37,010 bases of DNA, taken from Paenibacillaceae bacterium (GTDB taxonomy: Bacteria; Bacillota; Clostridia; Lachnospirales; Lachnospiraceae). The stretch lies in assembly GCA_015057715.1 (NCBI GenBank), contig SVDS01000038.1, positions 1 to 37,010 of the forward strand. Direction: 5' to 3'. The number at the start of each line of letters is the position of its first letter. Positions within the stretch are counted from its first letter, which is position 1. Position numbers and translations under genes: made by a program. The notes under the pieces are model-generated. The model saw only the letters and a list, made by a program, of their open reading frames with translations, ran no database searches and was not told the origin of the DNA. Shown piece after piece: positions 23,628 to 30,895 of the stretch.

Positions 23628-24377
23628 TCAACCCCACGGTAGTTTTATCATATAAGAGCTTAAGTTATAGATATCACCTAAAACTCTCTCATTTAAAATT
23701 AAATAAAGCCTTTGTTGAAGCTCATCGTCACTCTTGCTAATACTAATATTTATTATATATGATATTGTAGGAGATACATAATAATCACTTCGATGTTGTA
23801 TTGTCGAGTGATATCTAGGAATATAAAATTCAGATATTAATTCATAATTAAAATATATGCCTGTATCTACGCCGCATTCATATATTTCGTAATAGACAAA
23901 AAAACCTTCTCCAATATCCAAATAATCCTTGCCCAAAAAAACTCCTTTACCCTCTTTACAAATATCAATAATATTATACTTTATAAACAAATCATTTTTA
24001 TTATCCTGAGTATCTATTGTCGGATCATAGCACTGGATATTTTTTATATCACTTAATTTTATATTTATATCCCTTTTTATTTTATTACCAGATGGTGATC
24101 TATCAACTATATATCCTGATAAAACATTATCATTCTTTTCTCTAACATTAAGCCAAAAATTTAATTGAACATCATAATTACCTACATCTTTGAGGGTTAT
24201 AAAAATCCACATTCCATGACGACCACATCTATCTAAAATATTTTTTAAAGACACTCTATCTAAATTATAATCTTTGGGCACCAATAAAAATTGTGGATCA
24301 CTTTGTGTATATTCTTCTTGATGTTCAATATTAGGTATATCTTGTGAAGTATATATACAATTACCCGCTCTATACAT
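23628..24377 (-). CDS. Unrecognised cargo protein, second gene of pair (249 aa)
   Basis: The protein begins MYRAGNCIYTSQDIPNIEHQ, is rich in Tyr, Ile, Asn and Asp, and is probably soluble and beta-rich (FFVYYEIYECGVDTGIYFNY, VSPTISYIINISIS). There is no signal peptide, membrane helix or catalytic motif that I can identify. The codons are strongly AT-biased compared with the transfer genes, which suggests separate acquisition. It lies 32 nt after the 448-aa gene on the same strand and is probably co-transcribed with it. I do not recognise the family and infer no function beyond cargo. Confidence 0.6.
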   Translation of the reverse strand: MYRAGNCIYTSQDIPNIEHQEEYTQSDPQFLLVPKDYNLDRVSLKNILDRCGRHGMWIFITLKDVGNYDVQLNFWLNVREKNDNVLSGYIVDRSPSGNKIKRDINIKLSDIKNIQCYDPTIDTQDNKNDLFIKYNIIDICKEGKGVFLGKDYLDIGEGFFVYYEIYECGVDTGIYFNYELISEFYIPRYHSTIQHRSDYYVSPTISYIINISISKSDDELQQRLYLILNERVLGDIYNLSSYMIKLPWG

Positions 24378-24409
24378 ATTTTCCCTCTACTTTTGATCAT
24401 TAAAATTTA

Positions 24410-25756
24410 TTAAACAATTCCAGATACCAGATCAATCAAAGATCCTTTATTTTCCCACTCAACAGTTCTCTTATCTAATACCAAATCTATAGATACATAT
24501 TTTTCAATTGCGCTAATAAACCCCTCTAAACTATCTATATTTAAAAGATTATCGATTTCACTTTTAAATTGATAATATATATTAATTAAACATTTTTTCA
24601 ATGTAGACCAATAAACTAAAAATACATCAGATAAAGCAATTGGTATTGATGCCCCGTATGAATTTAATATAGAAGGAATATGCTTTGCCAATGTAATTAG
24701 CGCTGCATTTTGTGCCATTTGAAAGCAACCACTTAGATACGATTTAACTAATTCTTCTATATCAGATATATATTCAATGTTTATTTGTAATGCACTTGGA
24801 CTATTCTTCATAAAAAAACACATATTATATTTATTAAGTTCTTCTATTGTTTTATTGATTAGATCTGTAAGGACTTCCTTAGCTGAATAAAATAGATCAT
24901 CAAACTGTATCTGTCCTTTAATATCATCAAAATCTATCATAATATCATTAAGGGGGGGGATATTTAACATGTTTTCAATATTACTCGGTAATGGTATATT
25001 TAATATATCTGCAGGATCTATCTGTATATCAATTATAGTCTTAGGAAATTCCATAAAATCGTTAATTATAACAGGCATTGATTGGATTTCTTCTATCGTT
25101 GGCCAACTTTTAGGCCATTCTACGTCATTTAAAAGTTTATCATTATTTATTATTGAAATATTATTTTTAAATTGTTTCCATGAAGTATCTATAGAATTCC
25201 AAATATTACTCTTTCTTTTTAATTTTAATTCTCTTAATTTGATCTTCAAATCTTCAATTTCTTTCAACAAATTCGCACAAATATATTGTGATGATCTTTG
25301 CATATATTCTTGTCTAATGTATTTACAATCTAAATGATTATATAAATTTTCTTTTTCCTCAATTTCCTTTATCAACTTTTCAATTTCTTTATTATTATTG
25401 TTTAAAAGTTCATTTATAGTTTCATAAAAATTATTTGCAGCATCTTTTATAGCATTGCCGGCTTTTCTTACAGTATTATTCACATCTTTCATACTTATTT
25501 TAATCTTAAACATATATTGTAATAACTCATTAATACTATACTTTTCACATTGCGCTATCATAAATTCTGGAATATAAAATTCTTCACCTATTTGCATAAC
25601 AATTAGATTTTTCGCAGATTGAGGAACTGAATCAATATAGTTGTTCTGTTGACTTATTAAATTACTATCGGTCGTATTGAGTAAAATTGGTAACCTATAC
25701 TGGAACAACGAAATATACCTCGTATACTTTTTTTGTGTATAGTATGAGATATGCAA
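24410..25756 (-). CDS. Unrecognised cargo protein with coiled coil, first gene of pair (448 aa)
   Basis: The frame opens at TTG 25756 without a good ribosome binding site. TTG 25708, 9 nt after GAGG, is an alternative, so the true start is uncertain. A predicted coiled coil spans about residues 95-190 (NNNNKEIEKLIKEIEEKENL, LLKEIEDLKIKLRELKLKRK). A Pro/Ile-rich middle part (DPADILNIPLPSNIENMLNI) and a helical C-terminal half with moderately hydrophobic stretches (ALITLAKHIPSILNSYGASI) follow. It is AT-rich like its partner. The 36-bp palindrome element and a TATAAT box lie about 80-120 bp upstream. I cannot assign a function. A two-gene accessory cassette in this place could be defence, competition or surface-related. 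Confidence 0.6.
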   Translation of the reverse strand: MHISYYTQKKYTRYISLFQYRLPILLNTTDSNLISQQNNYIDSVPQSAKNLIVMQIGEEFYIPEFMIAQCEKYSINELLQYMFKIKISMKDVNNTVRKAGNAIKDAANNFYETINELLNNNNKEIEKLIKEIEEKENLYNHLDCKYIRQEYMQRSSQYICANLLKEIEDLKIKLRELKLKRKSNIWNSIDTSWKQFKNNISIINNDKLLNDVEWPKSWPTIEEIQSMPVIINDFMEFPKTIIDIQIDPADILNIPLPSNIENMLNIPPLNDIMIDFDDIKGQIQFDDLFYSAKEVLTDLINKTIEELNKYNMCFFMKNSPSALQINIEYISDIEELVKSYLSGCFQMAQNAALITLAKHIPSILNSYGASIPIALSDVFLVYWSTLKKCLINIYYQFKSEIDNLLNIDSLEGFISAIEKYVSIDLVLDKRTVEWENKGSLIDLVSGIV

Positions 25757-25832
25757 CTAAATTGTTACATTGAAACTAAAAAAATATATATAAAGTAAAA
25801 TTTTTATTGCATTCTTTCAAAAATAGTAGTAA

Positions 25833-25876
25833 ATTATATATGGATACTAATCTGGACAAAATAACTATTTTGTCCA
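25833..25876 (-). promoter_or_regulatory. Second 36-bp palindrome element with promoter-like boxes upstream of the cargo pair
   Basis: The sequence 25841-25876 is the inverted copy of 15940-15975 (two differences). The palindrome arms TGGACAAAATA and TATTTTGTCCA are perfect here. On the minus strand TATAAT (25838-25833) lies 17 bp after TTTTGT, pointing into the cargo genes. So the element again sits over a promoter -35 region. Confidence 0.65.
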
Positions 25877-25908
25877 GCTTTTTATAAATAACGGAACTTT
25901 TCTATGAC

Positions 25909-27363
25909 CTAAATTCCCTTGTTTATACCAGCAAGTATCAAAGCATCATAATCATATTCTCTCTGAGGAAAGTTCTGAAAATCATTCTTCTTTTCATGTT
26001 GTTTAATTGGCAATCCTTTTTTCTGCTTAACTCCATCACCTTGAAGCATGACATTATAAATACAAGCTTGCATATATCGTATGATATTTTTTATATGCCT
26101 GGTCGATTGAGCGGAATAGTAATCGCTTAAAACTCTCCTGCAAAAATCCTCAAAATAATCTTTACTGATGATATTCTTTAATTTCTCAATGATCTCTAAG
26201 CTGCTTATGCTTAACCCACTATATTGCATATTATTAATATAGCACAGTTCGCACAGTGTAGTCATGAAGATTTTATTGATTTCCAGGAATTTACTAATTT
26301 CTTCCTCCTCTGTAAAAAGCTGGTCTAAGGCACCGGCTTTTTTGATGTAATCTACCAATTCATTTGCACTCATATTAAATACATTAGAGGATGAAGAGGA
26401 TGTTAATAAAGTGTTTATGGTTAAAGTACTGTTTATGTTAATGTCCGAAATCTCGGTATCCGAAAAATTGGTATGCGGTGATACCTCTACCGTGTCCGAA
26501 ATTTTGGTACCCGGTGACGTTTTTACTATATCTTGTGCTATATCATTCATTTTTTCAATATTTAGCGTGTCCGAAATTTTGGTACTCGGTAGATCTCCCG
26601 TGTCCGAAATTTTGGTATCCGGTGATTTCCCCGTGTCCGAAATTTTGGTATCCGGTGACTTCCCCGTGTCCGAAATTTTGGTACCCGGTAAGCAATCTAC
26701 ATCTGGGTTATCATTTAAATAATAATCATTAACAGCCATTCGTCCGCTATCTCGCCTTTGGACCACAGTAATATAATTAAGATCAATGAGCTGCTTGTAA
26801 TAGCGCTGATATGTATTATGGCTAATACCTAAGTGCCTTAGAATGTCGTCTTTACTTGGAAAAGCACTATTTCCACTACCTGTCCATACACAGAAATAAG
26901 CATAAATACCTTTGGCTTTTATATTTAGACGATAATCAGTCATAACCATATATGGCATCCAACCATATCCTGCTGATTTTAACCCTCCAAACCGTATTCT
27001 GCTATAGGTGGATTTGTCAATTGTAGAGGATAGGGATTCAAATTTTTTAGGGTTTGAAACAAGTGTATAAATATTTTTCTTAAAACCATTGGAGGAATTT
27101 TCCTGCTTTGTAGTAACATAATTTTGTACAATTAACATTTTAAAATGTTTATAGAACGTATCCTTATTGATACCAAGATATTCTACTATTGTATCACGTC
27201 CAGGAAAAACTGTTGTCCCCATACCAGCCAGGCTTGCAAAATAGGTATAAATACATTTTGCTTCCAGCGTGAGATCTGGATCTAACATTACATATTTAGG
27301 CAGTATTCCTCCGCCTTTAGCACCTACGCCCTCTATCTTTAAAATATCCTGTATCTCTGCCAT
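25909..27363 (-). CDS. Replication-initiator-like protein with two winged-helix domains and in-gene repeats
   Basis: The 484 residues contain two consecutive HTH_36-like units: about 20-95 (LTLEAKCIYTYFASLAG to YLGINKDTFYKHFKMLIVQN) and about 140-215 (LNIKAKGIYAYFCVWTG to HLGISHNTYQRYYKQLIDLN). A linker at about 228-305 has repeated TKISDTGKSPD units. The C-terminal helical domain (about 330-450) looks DnaD/RepA-like in composition. Such proteins are found with parAB in Firmicute plasmids and mobile elements. The DNA of the linker is itself an iteron-like array, as in RepA_N plasmids where the origin lies inside rep. The role in replication is inferred. Confidence 0.6.
   Translation of the reverse strand: MAEIQDILKIEGVGAKGGGILPKYVMLDPDLTLEAKCIYTYFASLAGMGTTVFPGRDTIVEYLGINKDTFYKHFKMLIVQNYVTTKQENSSNGFKKNIYTLVSNPKKFESLSSTIDKSTYSRIRFGGLKSAGYGWMPYMVMTDYRLNIKAKGIYAYFCVWTGSGNSAFPSKDDILRHLGISHNTYQRYYKQLIDLNYITVVQRRDSGRMAVNDYYLNDNPDVDCLPGTKISDTGKSPDTKISDTGKSPDTKISDTGDLPSTKISDTLNIEKMNDIAQDIVKTSPGTKISDTVEVSPHTNFSDTEISDININSTLTINTLLTSSSSSNVFNMSANELVDYIKKAGALDQLFTEEEEISKFLEINKIFMTTLCELCYINNMQYSGLSISSLEIIEKLKNIISKDYFEDFCRRVLSDYYSAQSTRHIKNIIRYMQACIYNVMLQGDGVKQKKGLPIKQHEKKNDFQNFPQREYDYDALILAGINKGI
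26442..26689 (+). repeat. Iteron-like direct repeats inside the initiator-like gene
   Basis: Plus-strand copies of a 24-bp motif (GTGTCCGAAATTTTGG, then TAYYCGGT) start at 26492, 26567, 26600, 26633 and 26666. The last four are exactly 33 bp apart. Two degenerate copies lie at about 26442 and 26458. They encode the TKISDT repeats. DNA conservation is higher than needed for the protein alone, for example in the identical third positions, which suggests a binding site or origin. Confidence 0.8.
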
Positions 27364-27397
27364 TTTCTCACCTACTTCCGTTTTGCATTGTACTGCC

Positions 27398-27953
27398 TTA
27401 TTTTACTACTATCCCATTGATTTCAATATGTTCACTCGTTTCAATAACGATGCAGGAACGACCATTAACAAGCTGACGTTTTACCAGGTAAGACTTGTCC
27501 GGAGCAATTTTTATAATTACATCCGTTGTCTTAATCTCAAAACCCATCTGTTGATTTTGATGGAATATCATAAGCACAGTGTATCAAGATTATGTAATAA
27601 TTCTCACCATACTCATAATTTGCAATTACTCTGTTGTAAAACTCCTCGATAAGAGAATCATCCTTTAATTGACTATCACGAAGTCTCATTAAAAAATCCT
27701 GTGTACCCCCCTCTGCTTCAGTAAGAATAGGAAACCTCATATTAATCAGATTTTTACCTATGCTGCCACTTAATGAATTTTTAAAGATGGTAAAGTATTT
27801 AAATGTTTCTTCCTCCGGAAGAGATAGGAAGGCTTCCTTAAGCTCTGTCCGTTTGTTCTTTTCCGAATCTACGTAACAGCTGCAAATTCGACTAATGCAG
27901 CAATTTGCTGGGGTTAAAAGCTTTTTAATTTCACTTACTTCTTTTCTATTCAT
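27398..27953 (-). pseudogene. DUF4317 gene relic with internal deletion and frameshift
   Basis: The N-terminal 130 or so residues (MNRKEVSEIKKLLTPANCCI to DIPSKSTDGF, start ATG 27953 behind GGAGG) closely resemble the beginning of DUF4317 proteins, which I know as about 400 residues long. The frame then stops at 27537. The C-terminal end of the same family (FEIKTTDVIIKIAPDKSYLV to IEINGIVVK) follows at once in another frame, to 27398. So a central block is missing and the junction is frameshifted. The N-terminal part could still be translated as a short protein. Confidence 0.65.
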
Positions 27954-28005
27954 TCGTTCCTCCACAAATATTCGTTTACCTGATTTAATTCTCCGTTTTG
28001 GGTAC

Positions 28006-28043
28006 AAAAAAACCAACTACCGAATATGTGATAGTTGGTTTTT
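28006..28043 (-). terminator. Terminator after the 123-aa gene
   Basis: A 9-bp stem (AACCAACTA / TAGTTGGTT) with a 12-nt loop is flanked by T-runs on both strands. It ends the minus-strand unit just downstream of the gene at 28048. Confidence 0.75.
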
Positions 28044-28047
28044 ATAT

Positions 28048-28419
28048 TTATTTCTTGCAAATATTTCTAAATTTTTCTTCAAGTGCTTCAATCGTTGCTT
28101 CTCCGTTGTCATAACTCAAAGTGTACGTACCGTCATTAATCTCTTTCTCATTCGTTTCAAATGAGAGAAGTGTGTCAAAGTCAAACTGGAAATGAAAACG
28201 GGCATCATCTAAAAATTTTTTTATTTCTTCTTTTTTCTCTTCATCAGCATTAGCATATATGTACATACAAGTTGCGACCACTGCTGTGTAAGGATTATTT
28301 CTAATAAAACTTGCATCTGCCATTCCGCAAGCTCCACCTCTGTCACATTCAAATACATCACACATGATGTACTCAAACGGATGTGCGTATGACTGGCCAT
28401 TAATAATTTTTTGTTCCAT
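28048..28419 (-). CDS. Hypothetical protein (123 aa)
   Basis: The protein starts MEQKIINGQSYAHPFEYIMC behind a GGGGG-type purine run and is soluble and acidic. The segment CDVFECDRGGACGMADASFI contains three cysteines in close spacing that might bind metal. A lysine/glutamate-rich helix (NADEEKKEEIKKFLDDARFH) follows. I do not recognise the family. Flanked by terminators on both sides, it is a single-gene unit. Confidence 0.55.
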   Translation of the reverse strand: MEQKIINGQSYAHPFEYIMCDVFECDRGGACGMADASFIRNNPYTAVVATCMYIYANADEEKKEEIKKFLDDARFHFQFDFDTLLSFETNEKEINDGTYTLSYDNGEATIEALEEKFRNICKK

Positions 28420-28532
28420 TTCTTATCCCCCTTGTGTTTTGATAAGACAATTATACTTCACCAACTATCAATATTCAATTATCAAAGAACAATATTTCTT
28501 TTAAATTTCAGTTTACCTGATTTACAACAATA

Positions 28533-28569
28533 AAAAACTACCAGCTTAATACTGATAGTTAGTAGTTTT
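28533..28569 (-). terminator. Terminator after the GNAT gene
   Basis: On the minus strand AAACTAC pairs with GTAGTTT around a loop that can pair further, followed by TTTATTG. It lies 30-60 nt after the acetyltransferase stop. Confidence 0.65.
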
Positions 28570-28597
28570 ATATACGTATTCACTTTTACTGGCTTCA

Positions 28598-29143
28598 TTA
28601 TGCTAATTCTCTATAAATACGGTAGTAGTAATAACTGTCACTTTTCATATTGGGTTGAATGTGTCCAACAGGGGTTCTTTTTTCAAATAATTCGAAACCA
28701 CATTTTTCAGCTAATCTACAAGATGGGATGTTTGCACAGTCAATTGTAAGAATTAAATATGGTATATCCGATACCTGAAAACACCAATCAACAAAAGCAT
28801 TCACCGCTCGTTTGGTGTATCCCTTTCTCTGGTATTGTTCGGTCATAAAGTATGCGACTTCCACTTCATTCAAAGTATCTTCCAGTCCCATACCGACCAT
28901 ACCAATCAATTGGTCAGTTTCTTTCAATACGATGGCATATCGTTTATTCTCATAAATATCAGTAGATTCCTTTTGGGTTTGAAGCCAATCAATAAAACCA
29001 TAAAAATTTTCTGGTTTTGGTGCATTTTCAAACCAGTCCTTCATAAAACGAAGTATTTCTTTTTCACGAACAATTCTATGGAGAATTCCCGCATCTTTTC
29101 GTTCAAAATCTCTGATTATAATATCATTCAATTCTATTCTCAT
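28598..29143 (-). CDS. GNAT-family N-acetyltransferase (RimJ/RimL-like)
   Basis: I choose ATG 29143 (MRIELNDIIIRDFERKDAGI), with a GAGAGAAA purine run upstream; an earlier ATG at 29176 would add 11 atypical residues. The 181 residues show the GNAT layout: an N-terminal strand and helix (LHRIVREKEILRFM), the strand before motif A (QLIGMVGMGLED), the acetyl-CoA loop QYQRKGYTKRAV (a QRxGxT variant of the Q/RxxGxG/A signature) and the C-terminal CANIPSCRLAEKCGFELFEK. It transfers an acetyl group to an unknown amine, possibly a protein N-terminus or a small molecule. It is a monocistronic gene of the accessory region. Confidence 0.85.
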   Translation of the reverse strand: MRIELNDIIIRDFERKDAGILHRIVREKEILRFMKDWFENAPKPENFYGFIDWLQTQKESTDIYENKRYAIVLKETDQLIGMVGMGLEDTLNEVEVAYFMTEQYQRKGYTKRAVNAFVDWCFQVSDIPYLILTIDCANIPSCRLAEKCGFELFEKRTPVGHIQPNMKSDSYYYYRIYRELA

Positions 29144-29257
29144 ATATTTCTCTCTTTCACAAAATATAAATAACATTCATGAATAGACTATCATTAAATT
29201 TACTAACTATCAATATTAAGTTTCCAATGTGCAATAATTCGTTAAATTCTAATTTTG

Positions 29258-30193
29258 TTACCCAACATACTCTTCAAATGTAGGTGTTTTCCAGAAAATA
29301 AAATTATTACACCATCGTTGGATTTTTCTGTAAATTGGTTTGCAATGCTCTTTGTCATAAATCATAGGATAAGGCGAAAATCTCAACGATCTACAAAACT
29401 GTATTCGTTCAATGTCCTGCTCAATCGTAGTATTGAAATTGGTCAAGATATAAACCATCACCCGTCCTTTGTCCTTATCATATCCGGTTGATTCCTTAAA
29501 TGTCTTTAGCTTCTGCTCTATGAGGTGTTTATCTTCGTAACGATCGTAAGCAAAATGTATTCCATCAAGCCGAATTTGCTTAATCAATTCAAGGTTTTGA
29601 TCATTTATTCGCCTTATATCTAACCCCTGATTAAAATTCACTTTTGCTTTACTGTCTACCAGCTGCTGTAATAATTCAGTGTGTCCAGGATATGCCAGCG
29701 TATTGGGATCACAGAGGATAATATTTTTCTGATCTTTCCAAAATTCTGATAAATCAGCCACTTTATAACTCTTTTCCCCCTCTTTGCAAGCCACATGACA
29801 AAACTCACACCCCATAGGGCAACCTCTGGTTAAGAAACCGTATGCGGTATCTCTGGTCATTTCTGGATAAAGAGAATAGTCCGGGTAAATATGTTCAATT
29901 TCAGCAGGAAGCAAATTATCTCTTTCTCGATGATATATTTCCTTGCCATCTATTAATTCAATGCAATATCCAGACCCGCCTTTTTTAATCATCTTTGAAT
30001 AGACAGGCTGTATGTAGTCAGGTGTAAAGCTGAATACTTTTGACATATAAACTATGTCGTATTCTTCGATCAGACCGTCAAACGGTTCATACCACTGCAC
30101 ACGATCACCTTTTGACTTATGCCATGTGCTTATTTTCATAAGCGGTAAATTGGGGTAATTATGCCCGTCTACATCAATAAGACCTATTTTCAA
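29258..30193 (-). CDS. Radical SAM protein (311 aa)
   Basis: The iron-sulphur motif is CPMGCEFC (Cys125, Cys129, Cys132) after GFLTRG, as in B12-binding-domain-type radical SAM proteins. The N-terminal part starts MKIGLIDVDGHNYPNLPLMK and contains EYDIVYMSKVFSFTPDYIQP, resembling a truncated cobalamin-binding-like Rossmann unit. Strands of the TIM-type barrel follow (KNIILCDPNTLAYPGHTELL, VNFNQGLDIRRINDQNLELI, VMVYILTNFNTTIEQDIERI). This group is often found in phages and mobile elements with unknown substrate. Transcribed alone on the minus strand. Confidence 0.85.
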   Translation of the reverse strand: MKIGLIDVDGHNYPNLPLMKISTWHKSKGDRVQWYEPFDGLIEEYDIVYMSKVFSFTPDYIQPVYSKMIKKGGSGYCIELIDGKEIYHRERDNLLPAEIEHIYPDYSLYPEMTRDTAYGFLTRGCPMGCEFCHVACKEGEKSYKVADLSEFWKDQKNIILCDPNTLAYPGHTELLQQLVDSKAKVNFNQGLDIRRINDQNLELIKQIRLDGIHFAYDRYEDKHLIEQKLKTFKESTGYDKDKGRVMVYILTNFNTTIEQDIERIQFCRSLRFSPYPMIYDKEHCKPIYRKIQRWCNNFIFWKTPTFEEYVG

Positions 30194-30352
30194 TTCACAC
30201 CGCCTTTCTCCGTTAAATTCGGGATTACTTTACTTTTGTTTCAAGTGGTGCTATAGTATAAAAAGTCATCGCCTTTTCCTAAGTTAAGAATTGTTTTTAG
30301 TATTGCCGTCCCAGAGGGGTTCGGTAATTGCTTAAGAAAAGGAGGATTTACG

Positions 30353-30418
30353 ATGAGTGAAAGTTATTTGTTATTCATCGCTTTGATGATCATTTACAAT
30401 CTTACATGTAAGAGGTAA
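30353..30418 (+). CDS. 21-residue hydrophobic peptide with a perfect ribosome binding site
   Basis: ATG 30353 lies 7 nt after AAAGGAGG. The peptide MSESYLLFIALMIIYNLTCK-R has one hydrophobic stretch with a basic end, as in type I toxins or small holin-like peptides. It lies in a plus-strand unit of about 300 nt within the 378-bp gap 30194-30571, which otherwise has no gene. Possible promoter boxes are TTGTTT and TATAAA near 30237-30263. A hairpin-rich tail (GGCGGT / ATTGCC, GCGC / GCGC) and a terminator follow. It is divergent from the radical SAM gene. Toxin function is inferred from shape only. Confidence 0.5.
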   Translation: MSESYLLFIALMIIYNLTCKR

Positions 30419-30533
30419 GATTGGCGGTAGCGTCAAGTCTAAAAAGAAATACTTACGGCACATTTCACTATTAATGTAGAAATTGCCACCTCGCGCATGA
30501 AGCGCACGTGATAATGACAGTTACCCAAAGGAT

Positions 30534-30562
30534 AGGGCAGAGGAATCTGCCTTATTTCTTTT
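30534..30562 (+). terminator. Terminator of the small-peptide unit
   Basis: A 6-bp stem GGCAGA / TCTGCC, extendable by two weak pairs, with a GGAA tetraloop is followed by a T-rich stretch (TTATTTCTTTTTATT). It ends the plus-strand small transcript just before the AbrB gene on the other strand. Confidence 0.75.
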
Positions 30563-30571
30563 TATTAAATC

Positions 30572-30847
30572 CTAATTTGCCTGTCTTAATAGCAGTAGTG
30601 CTTCTTGTAGACACCTTTGTATTTGATCTACCTTATCCTGTCCTACATAAGAATTTTCTTCTTTAACAGATCTTTGCAAATTTTCAATATCTGTGATCAA
30701 GCTTAATTCCACGCTGTACTTTTTTAACAAAATCCCTTCATTTGTAGTCAAAATTTCCAATGAAGATCCATCAACTAATCCCATGGAACTTCTAATATCT
30801 TTCGGTAAGACTAACCTGCCGAGATGATCAATTTTTCTTATAATCAT
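30572..30847 (-). CDS. AbrB/SpoVT-type transcription regulator (91 aa)
   Basis: The N-terminal 45 residues (MIIRKIDHLGRLVLPKDIRS and GSSLEILTTNEGILLKKYS) are a swapped-hairpin AbrB DNA-binding domain with the typical RKID..GRLVLPKDIR motif. The C-terminal half is a short helix pair, probably for oligomerisation. The ribosome binding site is AAAGGAG, 8 nt before the ATG. It follows parB by 48 nt and is probably the last gene of the partition operon. As the only clear general transcription factor in view, it is a candidate regulator of the element's operators. Confidence 0.85.
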   Translation of the reverse strand: MIIRKIDHLGRLVLPKDIRSSMGLVDGSSLEILTTNEGILLKKYSVELSLITDIENLQRSVKEENSYVGQDKVDQIQRCLQEALLLLRQAN

Positions 30848-30895
30848 TTTTTCTTTCTCCTTTGCAGTAATGATTCATATACTTCCTGGTTAATT

